From: Alentia gelatinosa
Taxonomy: Eukaryota; Annelida; Polychaeta; Phyllodocida; Polynoidae
Length of the DNA stretch: 64,000 bases
NCBI GenBank assembly: GCA_950022655.1
Contig: OX465584.1
Span: 57,632,335-57,696,334 of the forward strand
Reading direction: 5' to 3'
Shown here piece by piece: positions 20,145 to 30,689 of this stretch. Every line of letters begins with the position of its first letter. Position 1 is the first letter of the stretch. Position numbers and translations under genes: made by a program. Under the pieces are notes generated by a model. That model was not told where the DNA came from, searched no databases, and worked only from the letters and a program-made list of their open reading frames with translations.

Positions 20145-20182
20145 TATATAAGACCCTGTTTTTTCAGTAGTCTTCACTCTGT
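20145..20182 (+). promoter_or_regulatory. Candidate internal core promoter in the Gypsy element
   Basis: TATATAAG at 20145-20152 is followed 31 bases later by an initiator-like TCACTCT with its A at 20176. The next ATG is at 20227. The spacing is that of a metazoan TATA-Inr promoter, which would let the post-pol genes be transcribed separately from the genomic RNA. Inferred from spacing and consensus only. Confidence 0.45.
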
Positions 20183-20226
20183 GATCGGAGTGGTGCCTAG
20201 CACCACAGGAGTCGGGCGGTAGCAGC

Positions 20227-21852
20227 ATGGCTGACCATGCCCCGTCTACGGAGGGTGAGCGCGAGCTCCCCTCACCCCTGCCCGGATCCTCAGCTTCGGC
20301 TGAGCGGGGGGCAGATCTGGAAGATGATGCTTTGCTCATCGGGTCAGATGATGGTGATTTTGACCTGGAAGGGGACGAGTCTGAGGACTCTGTTCTTCTT
20401 GGGGAAACCCGAGATGAACGACCCGGAAAGGGAAAAAGTCACACCGGGAAGAAGTCTGAAGCAGCCCCGGCCGCTAAGGGCTCTTCTGGTGCCCGTCCGA
20501 AGACGAGCTCAGTGAAAACTGAGGCCTCTGACTCGGATGTGGTTATGGCCGAAGGTTCCGAATCGGAGCGCGATACGCCGAGGCGAGGCCGAGCCCGCCC
20601 TCGTCGTCGCTCTCCGAGGAAGTCCTCCGAAGAGATGGGTTCCAGGCATGAGGTTTCAACCCAGAGCCTGGAACAAATGTTAGCTGGGATCCCAGATCCC
20701 AAAACGCGTGCCATAGTACAGTCAATGTACCAAAATTGGACTCCACCCGGAGTGGAGCTGGCGGAAGCCGGGACCTTTTTGGCCCCGGGTCCGGTAGCAA
20801 AACCCGGAAAGTATGAGGCTGGGACAGAGACGGCTATGGAGACTGATTCGTCAGTTGGGGACGACTCTGTAAAAAGGTCGTCCAGCAAAGGTGAGAAACC
20901 GGTGTCAACACCGGCTAAACCCGCGCCGGGGAAGTCTGTCAGTAAGACTGAGGTGTCAAAACCTCGGGAAGCTGACAAGACTGAGCCCCAGCTTTCGAAA
21001 CAGAACCGAAAGCGACTCCGTCGTGCAGCCCGGAAACGGGCTGAGGCGGAGCTAGAAAGGACAGGAGGTCAGCCGGAATCGCGTGACTCGGAGAAAGGGA
21101 AACCTCAAACCGGGAAGCGTGAGGAGTCGAAGGGGGCTGAGACGAAAGGCTCGGACAAACCCGCGGAGCAGGCTGGACCTGGTGCGGCTGACGCTACACC
21201 GAGTACCTCAACAGGTGCCATGGGTGGTGGAGAGGTCAAGTGTTGGGGAACGGAGATGGACAAGGCTAAACCCCTGGTCCCATCCAACCCCGACAATGAT
21301 GACGGTGATTTCCAACCTGGCGTAAAGCGGGCTGGGAAGAGAACGGTAGCTAGACAGATACCCGCCTCTTTGCTGGGCAAGACTTACACTTGCCTAGAAG
21401 ATCTCCATCATGGGAACCGACATTACATCCCCGATGGTGTCGGTTTAGATGGAACCTCGGATGACGAGGAGTGGCTAGTTGACGAGGGTTCTCCCAACGC
21501 CTGGTACATCGACTGGGTGAAAGGAGTGTCCCGAGTTAGCCGGCTGAAGTACGAGGATCAGGTCAAAGACCGGATCGCGTACGCATGGCACAAGTTTGGG
21601 AACGGCAATCATTGTGTCTTCTTGAGTTGCCATGGGAGGGACAAGAAATTGTCACCGACCTACGCGACTGAAGGTCGTTACGCTAGGCACCTCGTAGAGG
21701 TACACTTAGCCGAACGACCATGGCTACAGTGCCTTGGCAAGAAGGGTGGTTCTTGTCAGGCTGGGTGTGCCAGTTCAAGGCGATCGTGTCTAGTCAGACA
21801 CATTGCCCGGGAACACCGGACTGCTGGTGCTGCTGCTCAGGACGGGTCATGA
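20227..21852 (+). CDS. Gypsy extra ORF3: zinc-finger-like protein, 541 aa, unknown function
   Basis: I do not recognise this protein. Residues 1-60 are acidic and Ser-rich. A basic patch (RRGRARPRRRSPRKS) lies near 113-130. A second basic segment, KQNRKRLRRAARKR, near 258-272 could be a nuclear localisation signal. The middle is low complexity (K/E/P/S/T). The C-terminal 80 residues look folded and hold two Cys-His clusters: CVFLSC ... RHLVEVH (about 463-493) and CLGKKGGSCQAGC ... RHIAREH (about 502-530), resembling paired C2H2 fingers. There is no signal peptide or hydrophobic segment, so it is not an envelope protein. It lies in the position of env in other Gypsy elements. The ATG is the first after the internal TATA box. 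The stop overlaps the next ATG (ATGA). Confidence 0.75.
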   Translation: MADHAPSTEGERELPSPLPGSSASAERGADLEDDALLIGSDDGDFDLEGDESEDSVLLGETRDERPGKGKSHTGKKSEAAPAAKGSSGARPKTSSVKTEASDSDVVMAEGSESERDTPRRGRARPRRRSPRKSSEEMGSRHEVSTQSLEQMLAGIPDPKTRAIVQSMYQNWTPPGVELAEAGTFLAPGPVAKPGKYEAGTETAMETDSSVGDDSVKRSSSKGEKPVSTPAKPAPGKSVSKTEVSKPREADKTEPQLSKQNRKRLRRAARKRAEAELERTGGQPESRDSEKGKPQTGKREESKGAETKGSDKPAEQAGPGAADATPSTSTGAMGGGEVKCWGTEMDKAKPLVPSNPDNDDGDFQPGVKRAGKRTVARQIPASLLGKTYTCLEDLHHGNRHYIPDGVGLDGTSDDEEWLVDEGSPNAWYIDWVKGVSRVSRLKYEDQVKDRIAYAWHKFGNGNHCVFLSCHGRDKKLSPTYATEGRYARHLVEVHLAERPWLQCLGKKGGSCQAGCASSRRSCLVRHIAREHRTAGAAAQDGS

Positions 21853-22007
21853 ATCTGTGGCAGAGATTCGTTGACTTAGGTTCCGAGGCTCAGAAAGGCA
21901 AACCGGAACCCGAGACTTGTGTGACAGACGGTCGATTGTTTAAGATCGGATGGAAGAAGAATCCTGGCTGGTTCGGGAGTCTGATGCTATCCGCTTCAAA
22001 ACATTGA
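21849..22007 (+). CDS. Small ORF3b, 52 aa, unknown function
   Basis: Begins with an ATG that overlaps the TGA of ORF3 in the word ATGA, and ends in TGA three bases before the ATG of ORF4 at 22011. It has a Trp-rich, basic sequence (MNLWQRFVDLG at the start, then KIGWKKNPGWFG). The tight packing suggests termination-reinitiation on one mRNA, but the ORF is short and may be chance. The same frame is open upstream to 21720 inside ORF3. Confidence 0.35.
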   Translation: MNLWQRFVDLGSEAQKGKPEPETCVTDGRLFKIGWKKNPGWFGSLMLSASKH

Positions 22008-22010
22008 CAG

Positions 22011-23375
22011 ATGTCAAAAGAGTCGAGGAAGAAACGGTCCCTTAGCCGGGAACCGTCTCAAAAGTCCTCGAAGGCTAAACGACGGGTCAAGAAGCTGTCA
22101 TCGTCCTCGTCCAGCGAGACTGACACTTCTGAGTGATCCAGTCGGAAGCCCAGGAAGAAATTGGCTCCGGGTAAGCACACCATCGCTGACGTGGTGGAAG
22201 CTGATTACCAGGTAGGGCCAAAGTTGTCTGGGGGATTGAAACTCCTCTCAGATCTGAGTGAACGAAACGTTCCAACGGCTTCAAAAGCCCGCGGACCCGT
22301 AGAAAAACCAGCTGGGACTCGTCCTAGCTCAAGTCTCTCGGGAGTTTCCCCGCTCAACAGAGGTGCTACCCAAGCACCCGGGAAAGTTGAGGAGGAAGAG
22401 GCCTTTCCGGCACTCCCTCCACCAACCAACCCGGTTGTTGAGGTAAAGAAGAAACCAACGACACAACCACCCGTTGCGTTGAAGGTGACTTCTTCTCCCT
22501 GTGCGATGTCGGTTGAATACGTCCAACGGGCGGTTCAGCTAGAGTCGCATATAGGTGGCACCTTGGAGGGCCGTGTCCGAACGGGCGCGCAGTCTCTCCA
22601 TGAAGGCCTCGTTAAGGAGCTAGTGAACCTAGCCCGATTCGAGGTAAGAGAAGCCACGAAAGGCCTGGCTAAACAATACGCGTTGGACTTAGAGGACGCG
22701 CGTATTGCGAAAACCACGGCCCAGTCGAGGTTTGCCCGGGCGGAAGCCCAGACCCATCGCCAAGATGAACGTTGTCTTCGGCACTTGGGTATGTCGCTCT
22801 ATGACATCGGTGACGACCCGCAAGCCCTTGAGGAAGCGTGGTTGGCCCGTCAAAGGAGCCGGGGAAGATTTCTTCAGTTCACCACGGAAGAATCAAACCC
22901 GACACGTCAGCAACTCGCTGGCATGTTGGGATGGTCACCCGTGGAAGAAACTTCCCACCAGGACACTACATCCATAGCGGCTCAGCCCATGGATGTCAGT
23001 GTGGATACTCCGCTGTCAGGACCCGGTCAGACCCCACAGGATCAGACTGAAGTCCTACAGCCGAGGAGGCCTCCCGCCATGACACGGGCTGAAAAATCAG
23101 CAAAGCCTTCCAGGGCTAAGCCGGTAGATCAGCCCGAGGAACCAAGTGGGACACTGGGGGTGAATGCCAACATCATCCCATTGGAGTCTGGAATCTTTTT
23201 AGATACCGGACCAACCTCTCTACAGCAGTTGATGTCTCAGTTGCAGCCTTCATCTGCGCTGAGTCCACTGCGACCAGAGAGGACCGCCCTGGCAACGTCG
23301 GTTCCACCGACGACTAGCGCACCAAGCCAGTCCAACCTTCTCGACCTCAGGATATCCTCCAACGAGGATATTTAG
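22011..23375 (+). CDS. Gypsy extra ORF4, unknown function, one in-frame stop
   Basis: The frame starts at ATG 22011 with a Ser/Lys/Arg-rich segment, meets a TGA at 22134-22136, and continues in the same frame to 23375. The longest uninterrupted stretch from an ATG is 22161-23375 (404 aa). Sequence on both sides of the stop is of the same basic type (KKRSLSREPS before, RKPRKK after), so I read the TGA as a point mutation in a longer gene. The centre (about 22500-22860) is strongly helical with heptad-like spacing, around VKELVNLARFEVREA and LDLEDARIAK. The C-terminal third is Pro/Ser/Thr-rich. No membrane segment, protease or nucleic-acid motif is seen. It may be a second structural protein, but this is a guess. 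Confidence 0.65.
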
Positions 23376-24712
23376 GGGTTGACAATGACCGACTCGGCTG
23401 GTGCCTAACAAGCCGTGAAGACGCCGTCTAAACTCGGAACCGGCAGAGCCAACAACTCTCCTGGATCCGAAGTCAGACGGGTATGGGAAGTCCCGGGGAG
23501 GAAAATTTTTTTCCAACCTAGCTACTTCCAGAATGTGGCCTCCTAGCCAGAATTCTGCACTTTCTCAGCGAACCGCAAGGATCGCTGGGAGGGGTAGAGG
23601 GAAAGTTAGGAGTAACCAATGATAAGCGATCCTGGGTTGGGGCTGGGGAAAGTCATTAAAATGACTTCCCTAAGGCACAACCCTGGTTTCAGACGGCTGA
23701 GGGTTCTCTCGATGGTCAGGCCCATAATAGGCCCCCATCACAAAAACCTCCGGCCTGTGGTGTGGATATCGTCCACACTAGTACTTGGTACCAGGTAAGG
23801 AAGATTATGCCTTTCGGGTATAGATCTGACTTACCAGGTCTGTGTCGGAATTGAGTTCATCGACTCGATAGTGAGATAGTAGGCGTAACCCCTGATCTGT
23901 TGGATTACGCCGGCTATTTCTACCTTGGGTCGGTGATCGTAAGTTCTGAATCCGGCTTAGAATTGGGGCCTTAATTGGTACTCGATTCGAGCCGAGAAAA
24001 AGATATGCCAGTATAGCTGGAGTCAAAATGAAAGAACACTGATACCACACACTCTTACCAGGTGGATGGAGAATTGTTTTGCCTTTTTGGCCGTTATTTC
24101 CGTATTCGGAAACTTTCAACTCGGAAGGTGTTTAGCGAGGCTAACCCTTCTCTACTTATGGATGTCTTCCAACTTGAAAAACAGTGGGAAGCCCAGCACC
24201 CGTTGGCATCGGGCTGAATGTAGTAGGTCTGCTACGCCGATGGGTCAGCTGGGCTCGATACTTTAAGATGAGAAAGAGAACGACACTTCACTCGCCGGGA
24301 GCTAACAGAGGACTTCAACAAGATCCGGAACAGCTGGAGGCAGAGTGCTCGACAGGCCGGGCTGACCACCTGTAGGTCTGCGACTGTCGAGTCTTCCCTG
24401 CCCAACGCTCAAGAACCCGCTCCCCGGCTCAAGATGGGTGAATATCACATTTATTCAAGGTGCTAGCGAGGCTAGTCCTTCATTCTTCAAATGTCGTTTC
24501 CTCTTTCCTAAATGTCATATCTTCCATATTTTTAATAATTTGACCATCTTACAATTCCACCTTTTTCACTTATACGTTGGTATCAGTGAATTCTTGTGAA
24601 CACCAGGAAGCTAGAGAGTAGACCAAGAACTGCTGGATATATGTTGTAATTTTTAATTGGGTAGTCCCTTAGCAGCAAAATGGCTGCCTTGGTTCCCCCC
24701 TTAGTAAAAACT
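23376..24712 (+). other. Gypsy 3' non-coding region
   Basis: About 1.3 kb without a supported ORF. It contains two imperfect direct repeats around TAGCGAGGCTA (near 24132 and 24464) and several short inverted pieces such as TCATTAAAATGA near 23653. The 104-codon antisense frame at 23805-24119 shows no domain features. Confidence 0.4.
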
Positions 24713-24720
24713 GGGAGGGG
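24713..24720 (+). promoter_or_regulatory. Polypurine tract
   Basis: GGGAGGGG ends three bases before the 3' LTR, the expected site for plus-strand priming. It is short but well placed. Confidence 0.65.
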
Positions 24721-24723
24721 TAA

Positions 24724-25254
24724 TGTAGTGGGACGGGAATCCAGCAGTGTTCGTTTGTTTCACGGAAGGTGGCGCGATATGCCGATCCTTACTGTGCAGT
24801 GATTCCGGACAACGCCGCACACGAGAGTGGCGTGGCGGAGACCGGGATTACGTAACGCTTAGTATATATACTCAGCGTTCACAGTAGGTCGACAGGCTGT
24901 CCTCGCGCGTCCCTTCTACGGAACGGATCCTTGGGCCCTCACTTTGCAGGCGGGTTCTTGTAACCTTCCTGGTGGTTAGGCTAATCCTCCGGATTGGCCT
25001 ATCCAGCGTTACCTGGCACCTATGTGCTAGGGTACTGTACTTGTGGGGAAGATCTTCCAGATCTTTCCGGGAAGTAAGTGATTAATAAACACCCTTGTTT
25101 ATTAAATGACGTTCTTGTGTTATGTGTGAATAGGTCTGTGCAAACTAACTGAAAACCGAACCAACCTACGTAAGTGCGTAGGGTGGGATCCTGCCTGGAA
25201 CTAGCGTTCCGGATTGGGGTCATCCAACCTGCTAGACAGGCGGCGACCACCACA
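24724..25254 (+). repeat. 3' LTR of the Gypsy element
   Basis: A 531-bp copy of the 5' LTR with five differences by eye. AATAAA at 25084-25089 would direct polyadenylation of the element RNA. The following ATTA (25255-25258) is the target duplication. Confidence 0.95.
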
Positions 25255-25985
25255 ATTACAGCTGTCTCTGGTCGTCCATGTGTAGAGTCTCTACGTACCA
25301 CTGACGCAGACACCAGCCATCTGTCGTGACGAGTGATTAAAGGCATATCGGGCAATTTGGCTTGAAAATTAAAACCCATGTCATTTTCCTGAAATTTGAT
25401 TATGATGATCTCTAAGTGTTATAGTATACATATCTAACTTTAAAAATTGGGGTCACCATACTAGTTTTTGATTTAGAGATCAAGATTATAAACGACAATT
25501 TTATAATAGCATATATAGAAATTCTAAGTTGCTTTTCACATAGTAAAACCGTTGTCTTTTTCCTGAAGCTTTCATAAAATATCGTAGATATATAAGTACT
25601 ACACATTTAAGTTTTTTAAAACTATAGGTCATCGTCCTTATTTGTGAAGTAATTGAAGAAAACCATATTTTCAGTACATTTTCTATGTAAATCAATCAAA
25701 CATAAATGATCCTATTGCACCTATCAAAATTGGATAAACTGGAGAAAACGTAACATTTACTCATTTAGAATTTGAATGAAAACAAAGAAACCATTTTGAT
25801 TGATAATTGGCAAAATTTAAAAGTCACCAGGTTGCGCCTGTGTGAATTGTAGGATATCCCTTTAGTTAGGGTTCCAATTACCTATTCTGCAGTCTCTATG
25901 GAGATTTGTTAGAATTTAGAATGTTGGGAGCACAATGGACATTTCTTTTAGCAGAGTTTTTATCTCTCACATTCAGGTGTAATTA
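25255..25985. other. AT-rich spacer, no gene recognised
   Basis: Host sequence into which the Gypsy element inserted, then AT-rich DNA. The two overlapping 64-codon antisense frames at 25412-25695 are low complexity and unsupported. Confidence 0.4.
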
Positions 25986-26450
25986 TATAAAACGTCCTGA
26001 CCATGCTGTACAGGTCACAGAACGAGATGCTAATTTACTGTTTGTAAATAATTTACAAAAAAAAAAAAAAAGGGAGCAAAATTATTGACCATCTACCTTC
26101 GGTAATAATTGTATAAAATATTGTAAGACCTTCACCACTTACACTGGTTCCAATTTTGAAGACGAATGAGACTTTACTATATACCCATGCTGTATATACT
26201 GTAAATTTATACGCACCGTTTCGGCATATGATGTAAACATACTGTACGGACCACTGGTCCATACACATTTATCAAAATTTTGGTTGTTAAGAAAAATAGA
26301 ATTGATTTTTCTTTTTTAATTTTGGGTATATAGTAAATATATAACGTCCAACCATGCTTGTATAAGTCACAGAACGAGATGCTAATTTACCGTTTGTACG
26401 GAACTCGGCGTGAATGGTCAATAATTTTGCTCCTTTTTTTTTTTTTTTAC
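25986..26450. mobile_element. MITE family C with inner inverted repeat
   Basis: Outer words AACGTCCTGACCATGCTGTA and TATAGTAAATATATAACGTC match the other family C copies. Inside, GGGAGCAAAATTATTGACC near 26071 is inverted as GGTCAATAATTTTGCTCC near 26415, each next to a long A or T run. The pair encloses a further family C segment with GGACCACTGGTCC. Confidence 0.5.
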
Positions 26451-27869
26451 CAAATCTGAAAGGCTTCTTGTAGCTAGGATCTGACTATTCTGACCTTTCC
26501 TTAACTGTCTGATTGCCACTCATCATCATTATGGTCATCACCAATATTATAATTAGCTCAATAATGCGGCTTAATGTATATTATATGTAAATGTGACTAT
26601 GCTACTGCGATGCTCCAGTGGAAGATCTGCCATTGGTTCTCCTTGCTCTAAAATAAAAAAAACCCCAGGAATTACCAGGAGAAACGACCAGTATTCTAAT
26701 GCTGTTCTGGATTAATAAGTGTCGCTTATACTCATATTAAGAATCGCCGCCCATGTAGACAACTATATATTCATTACTTTGGTGATGTTTTTTGATATTT
26801 CAAAAAATTAAGACGAGAAGAATAGTATAACTATCAAAGATGCAGAACCGAGGTCACTTGCTCAGTAGTCGCAAAGCCAACGCAACGTATCTACAAACCT
26901 TACAGAACCAAGGTTTGTACTACATAGTCTTTATAGAGGCTCAATATCATCATTTAACTATAACTCTAAATTTACATTGATTTGAACTTAAAAATATTTT
27001 TATTACTGATACATTTCGCTGTGGTTTTGGCTTATTAAATTCAGGCCAACTAAAGACTGTAGAACCGTCCCAAGGCGCTTTTAACACTATGTAAGGAGGT
27101 CAGGGTGGAGGTCATGGTTTGCTATGAATACAGTCATTGGCTGCTGGGTCTGCTATATTCCTTATATGGCAGTGAAGGCAGAGGGACAACCCCATGCACG
27201 CTTCCATTGTCCCATTACGCGGTAGTCTTGTAATTATGGTGAGGTTTGATGGAAGCCAGGACAGAAACATATAGCAATTGTAAGTGTTGGAGTTTAAAAT
27301 TCAATTAACCAGAGTGGAGTGATGACATTAGAGGATCACAGAATAACAGCAGGCAAGCACTGTCTGGTGTCTCGTGATAAAATTATTTCTCACTCGATAA
27401 AGCTGAGTTATGGAAAGTAGTTCTGATGATAATTGCATCACAAATATAGACACACTGTGAGAGAACGGGCTTGTGTGTATAGAAGTGGTGGTGACCTTAT
27501 AGGGGACAGAGCTATTGTTAGTTCATGAAACAGTCACTAGGTAGTCGGGGGACAGAACCTGTATTCCGGCTCTTTGTTCTTATCAAATTCAACTGTCTTT
27601 CAATGTTTTAGCATGGTTCCCTTGACTCTCTAGACCCATCCAAGAGCAGGAAGATGTAATGCTAAAACCCAGGACATGATGTTTTTCACATGGAGCACTT
27701 TAATTACATATGTGAGCAAGGCAATAAAAGGGACATTTTCTAATTATCACTCACTTCTTTTGCACCTGCATCAGTGAAGAACACCTACTTTTTCACCTCC
27801 ATTAGTGTAGAACACCTACTCAGGGGGCGTCATGGCAGCACCCATGGATCATAGGCTATATACCGTATA
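26451..27869. other. Spacer, no gene recognised
   Basis: About 1.4 kb of AT-rich DNA with no long ORF and no border of the families described here. The direct repeat AACACCTACT (27780 and 27816 areas) is minor. Confidence 0.4.
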
Positions 27870-28031
27870 TAGAACCGTATCAAGAATCATATAAATACAC
27901 AATACTCTACGAGTTTGGATGGGCTGCAATCTTCATCGAGGCAAAGCAGAGTGATGATTATGGGGCATCCAAACAAGTGGAATATTCTGCATTTTACGAT
28001 TCGAGTACAGTTCTGGATTTATCTCACCCCT
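27870..28031. mobile_element. Hairpin-box element, unit 1 (hairpin plus box start)
   Basis: A hairpin of about 145 bases has stems around TTTGGATGGGCTGCAATC and tip GCAAAGC (27941-27947). It is followed by TTTATCTCACCCC at about 28019-28031. The subfamily is shared with 29420-29775 and, in reverse, 46870-47065. Confidence 0.6.
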
Positions 28032-28245
28032 TTCACGTCCATTAGAATAGCATCACAATGTCAGAATAATTCAAATTACTTGGCATAGCCAGTTAGGAAC
28101 GTTTAAATCTCAATGTTGATGTCTTGTCTTTTCTCTCACAGAAAATCTGTGTGTAGTTGGAAAATACAGTAGAAACAGTGCATACCATGCACCCTAACCG
28201 ATAAATTGATTCCGACATGCAGTCGGTTGCACCACCGACAGACTT

Positions 28246-28450
28246 TTACCTGGCGTTTACATTAGGCGACTAAATACGTGGCAACTGTAGATCGTCAATA
28301 GTTGTCAGGTGGTGGCAATGTCCACTGCAAAAGTCTTCGACCTCTGAATATACTTGACCATTTATTCTGACGAATAAGTTTTCAGAGAATCGCCGTCCAT
28401 GTAGACAACTAATTTAAATCGGCTTGAAATAGTCACCCGTGTTAGAGTGT
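28246..28450. repeat. MITE family A, fragment
   Basis: GGCGTTTACATTAGGCGACT is followed by GTGGCAACTGTAGATCGTC and GTCAGGTGGTGGCAATGTCC, in the order of other copies. It is interrupted before the far end, where the hairpin-box element 28494-28782 lies; MITE-A sequence resumes at 28793. Confidence 0.55.
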
Positions 28451-28493
28451 GTCCAATAGTAGTCTGGTGGTGCCTAATTGTCATAATATAGAG

Positions 28494-28782
28494 GAAACCC
28501 ATGAAAGTTTATGGTCTGAGCTAGTATCCCATCGAGTTTGAATCACGTAGTAATTCACAAGGCGAAGCCGCATGAATTGCTATGTGATTCAAATGAGATG
28601 GGATCGAGCTCTGATCCTAAACTTGAATGGGTTTCTGAATTTATCTCACCCTTAATATTGACTAATGGGCTAACATTTGTGACATTATCCCCCATTGGAT
28701 ATTTTTTCTAAATATCTAATGGGTTTTAGATACGAGTTTCCAATGTTAAGTCTATGGAGAAAAAATATCTGGGGTGAGATAA
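28494..28782 (-). mobile_element. Hairpin-box element, unit 2, 289 bp
   Basis: Hairpin 28494-28635 (142 bases; arms pair over more than 55 bases) with the tip GCGAAGC at 28562-28568. The box follows at 28641-28782, from TTATCTCACCC to GGGGTGAGATAA. The reverse complement is the same element as 43102-43390, with identical total length. It is inserted within MITE family A sequence. Confidence 0.75.
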
Positions 28783-28792
28783 TATGACGCAA

Positions 28793-28925
28793 TCAGACGA
28801 TCTGCAGTCGCCATGCACTTGGCGTTTACATTAGACAATTTCTATCATTTTACTGCAGAAAGTCGTCAGGAGGTGCAAAATGGTAGAATCGCCGGCCAGA
28901 ATTGTCTAGTGTAAACGCCGGGTAA
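28793..28925. repeat. MITE family A, fragment
   Basis: Continues the family A copy: CAGACGATCTGCAGTCGCCA and GTCTAGTGTAAACGCCGGGT. Together with 28246-28450 it forms one copy split by the hairpin-box element. Confidence 0.55.
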
Positions 28926-29419
28926 GGATAACTGAATAAATCTCCGCCGTTTTCGTTCGCCAATGGAAACGAAGTTATTGTGGGCTCCCCACAACTCAAA
29001 GCAGTTTGGTCCCAACCCGTTGTTGTATGGGTTTATTGTCATGTCCACATGCAACAAAGACCACTTGGTCCGCAAATCCGGTTTTACTGTGGGCAAATTA
29101 ATTGGCTATTTGTAAGAAGATACTTTTAAGGCTTATCTTTACTGGAGAGTCTCATTTCTTGAGTCACTTCAGAAATTGGCTTTCCTTTTGTTGTCATAAT
29201 GCGATGTGCAATACAATACAGCGTGTAACCTTAACTCATGTAATAAGAACGTATTCCCATAAATATCGTGTCTTTTCCCTTTATTTTATATAAAATAAAT
29301 TCAAGGTTTATCTGCTTTATGTACACCTGTACCACTTTAAGTCGGCAGGTGCTGGCATTTAAATTTTTTTTTCTTATTCAGGTAACAGTTTGACGACAGC
29401 GTTATTCGCCCTACAATCA
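28926..29419. other. Spacer, no gene recognised
   Basis: Contains a short family B-like end (CGCCAATGGAAACGAAG near 28960) and otherwise no supported feature. Confidence 0.35.
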
Positions 29420-29775
29420 GTGCAGGACTTATATGGAACTGCATCGAGAATCGTATGAATAGACAATACTCCACAAGTTTGGATGGGCCGCAATCATCAT
29501 CGAGTCGAAGCCGAGTAACGATTATGGCCCATTCAAATCAGTGGAATTTTGTGTATTTTACAATTTGAGTGCGATTGTGGATTTATCTCACCCCTTTATA
29601 TGACATTAAATATGATCAAAATCTCACAATAATTAGAATAGACATATGATGTCATCTCAAATTCACTATGCTGCGGCCGTGGCGTAGTATTGTCATTTAT
29701 GGGGGTGATCGTTGAGTATTTGTTTCTAGTGTTATTCCTATGGCTTAACTTGTACCAGGGGTGAGATATAATACT
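29420..29775. mobile_element. Hairpin-box element, unit 3
   Basis: The hairpin stem is similar to unit 1 (GGATGGGCCGCAATCATC) with tip TCGAAGC (29505-29511), so the inner C-GAA-G is kept. TTTATCTCACCCC follows near 29581, and the closing GGGGTGAGATA lies near 29758. The box interior keeps CCTATGGCTTAAC. Confidence 0.6.
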
Positions 29776-30040
29776 AATCCACACAGTCTAGCGATCTTGA
29801 TCTATGTACAATTACTTGCTATCATTGATCTTTTGATCTCATAAACTATTGATATTTTGATTTTTTTTTCACTAGAGAATTTCTCCCTACCTTTACATTG
29901 AAAGTAACTGAGGAAATAGCGATGCTGCTAAATGGGCCTTAGTTTCAAGATTACACCTCCTTCCTGCTACACTGCAGGCGATCATCATTTTCCAATGGAC
30001 ACACACACACTGGCGTTTTTCTATATGGTGGGTTTTCTAT

Positions 30041-30339
30041 AGGCCCGTTTTCATTGGCCGATTTCCCATCACCGATCTGCAGTCAGGACCCACCGATGGA
30101 CTTTTGGCACTGCTGACCCAAAATCGGTCAATGGAAATGACCCAGCTTGTGAGATGACCCACGACTTTTTCTGCTTAGATTTTGCAATGTGGCACCACCC
30201 ACCACTAAGTGAAAGCTTGGTCACTGAGTGAAATATATATCCCTCCTACCGACGAACAGTCTGTGGCACCACCGACAGATTTCCTGGGTAACTCAAAAAA
30301 AAATCTAGACCAGTTTCGTTGGCCAATGGAAACAGGCCT
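30041..30339. mobile_element. MITE family B, about 299 bp
   Basis: AGGCCCGTTTTCATTGGCCG at the left and GGCCAATGGAAACAGGCCT at the right, with the same interior order as 10784-11090. A further degraded end (GTCAATGGAAACGAGG) lies near 30397. Confidence 0.7.
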
Positions 30340-30689
30340 TATATGATGGCACCACTGACAGACTTTTAGGGTAACTGAAGAAATGCCGTTTTCGTTCGTC
30401 AATGGAAACGAGGTTATTGTTGGCGCCCCAGGATTAAATAGTGGTTAAATAGGGGTCTATAGGGTACCAACTTGGATTTCTATGTGCAAATAAACACTGC
30501 TATAAACAAAATAAAGGTCGGCAGCTACCATGATTTTCATTGAAAAACAACGCCTATTCTGACCACCACTGATTACGCGTACTGATGATATTTCAAACAG
30601 AACCACCGACCGCCTTTGGTACAGGTTGCATATAAACGGTGTTTTTATCGTTGAGAGATGGAAGCGCCTCATAAGATCCATGAATGTAT

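Larger units (their letters stand above)
12863..25254 (+). mobile_element. Ty3/Gypsy LTR retrotransposon, 12.4 kb, with extra 3' genes
   Basis: Complete architecture: LTR, tRNA-His primer site, gag, protease, reverse transcriptase, RNase H, integrase, then about 5 kb with additional ORFs, a polypurine tract and the second LTR. The flanks are ATTA at 12859-12862 and 25255-25258, a 4-bp target duplication. Domain order PR-RT-RH-IN is that of Ty3/Gypsy (Metaviridae). The two LTRs differ at 5 of 531 positions by my reading, so insertion was fairly recent. The coding part nevertheless carries two clear frameshifts in pol and one in-frame stop in the last ORF. The length is unusually large for the group because of the region after pol. 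Confidence 0.93.

Noticed and set aside
20439..20978. 179-codon antisense ORF opposite Gypsy ORF3
   Set aside because: Shadow frame in GC-rich DNA with no domain features.
20227..23375. Extra Gypsy ORFs read as an envelope gene
   Set aside because: No signal peptide, no hydrophobic anchor and no furin-type site within a membrane-protein layout; composition is charged and low complexity.
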